NCBI GenBank assembly: GCA_021791015.1
Contig: JAJYFH010000053.1
Span: 1 to 5,270 of the forward strand
Length of the DNA: 5,270 nt
DNA from: a bacterium
GTDB lineage: Bacteria; Patescibacteriota; CPR2; UBA1875; JAJYID01
Direction: 5' to 3'
A program made the translations under genes and the position numbers. The notes under the pieces were generated by a model. It did not search any database. It was not told the DNA's origin and worked only from the letters and a program-made list of their open reading frames with translations. Positions 5,238-5,270 of the stretch are shown piece after piece (position 1 is the first letter of the stretch; every line of letters begins with the position of its first letter).

Positions 5238-5270
5238 TTTACCTGCTCTCTTTCATTGAACTTGCTGCCG
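5234..5270 (-). CDS. Possible 3' end of an upstream minus-strand gene
   Basis: Two minus-strand frames stay open to the right edge. One ends in TGA at 5234-5236, overlapping the next start as ATGA, with the tail GSKFNEREQVK. The other ends in TAA at 5239-5241, one base before the ATG, with the tail AASSMKESR. The third frame has an early stop. Overlapping or abutting ends are typical within operons, so a co-transcribed gene upstream is likely, but 37 bases cannot identify it or choose the frame. Coordinates given are for the ATGA version. Confidence 0.3.
   Translation of the reverse strand, partial: GSKFNEREQVK

Overview
The window looks like bacterial chromosome from a member of the Candidate Phyla Radiation (Patescibacteria) or a similar small-genome lineage. 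This is inferred from gene content and style, not from a marker gene. The clues are a mid-range base composition, short intergenic gaps, several starts without a Shine-Dalgarno but with a -10 box about 11-12 bases upstream, a WecG-family protein with a long mid-protein insert, a dRS3-like inverted repeat, and a short AATTTTC tandem array. No tRNA, rRNA, CRISPR array, transposase or phage gene was recognised.

Layout. (1) Positions 1-764, minus strand: the first ~254 codons of a membrane-anchored cell-wall protein with PG_binding_4 (YoaR/VanW-type) repeats, cut by the left edge. (2) Positions 789-853: a perfect 23-bp inverted repeat with a 19-base spacer, filling most of the gap to the next gene. 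(3) Positions 865-1083, minus strand: a small DUF3006-like protein. (4) Positions 1084-1205: a divergent promoter region. (5) Positions 1206-2126, plus strand: ppaC, a complete manganese-dependent (DHH family II) inorganic pyrophosphatase. (6) Positions 2135-5237, minus strand, read right to left: a WecG/TagA/CpsF (GT26) glycosyltransferase, a GT-B family 4 glycosyltransferase, and a WecA/TagO-type polyprenyl-phosphate sugar-1-phosphate transferase. The last 30-odd bases probably hold the 3' end of one more minus-strand gene.

How the genes fit together. WecA/TagO enzymes load the first sugar phosphate onto undecaprenyl phosphate at the membrane. WecG/TagA enzymes add the second sugar (a ManNAc-type residue in studied relatives), and GT4 enzymes extend the chain. 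The three minus-strand genes therefore look like part of a lipid-linked surface glycan locus, transcribed toward the left. The WecA-like gene, last in order, also has its own TATAAT box. The pyrophosphatase is convergent with this cluster and is most simply a housekeeping gene. The PG_binding_4 protein probably acts at the cell wall.

No clearly novel multi-gene system is visible. The most notable signals are the large inverted repeat that reaches a possible start codon of the wall protein, the 7-bp tandem repeat inside the WecG-family gene (a possible slippage site), and repeated signs of near-leaderless promoters.
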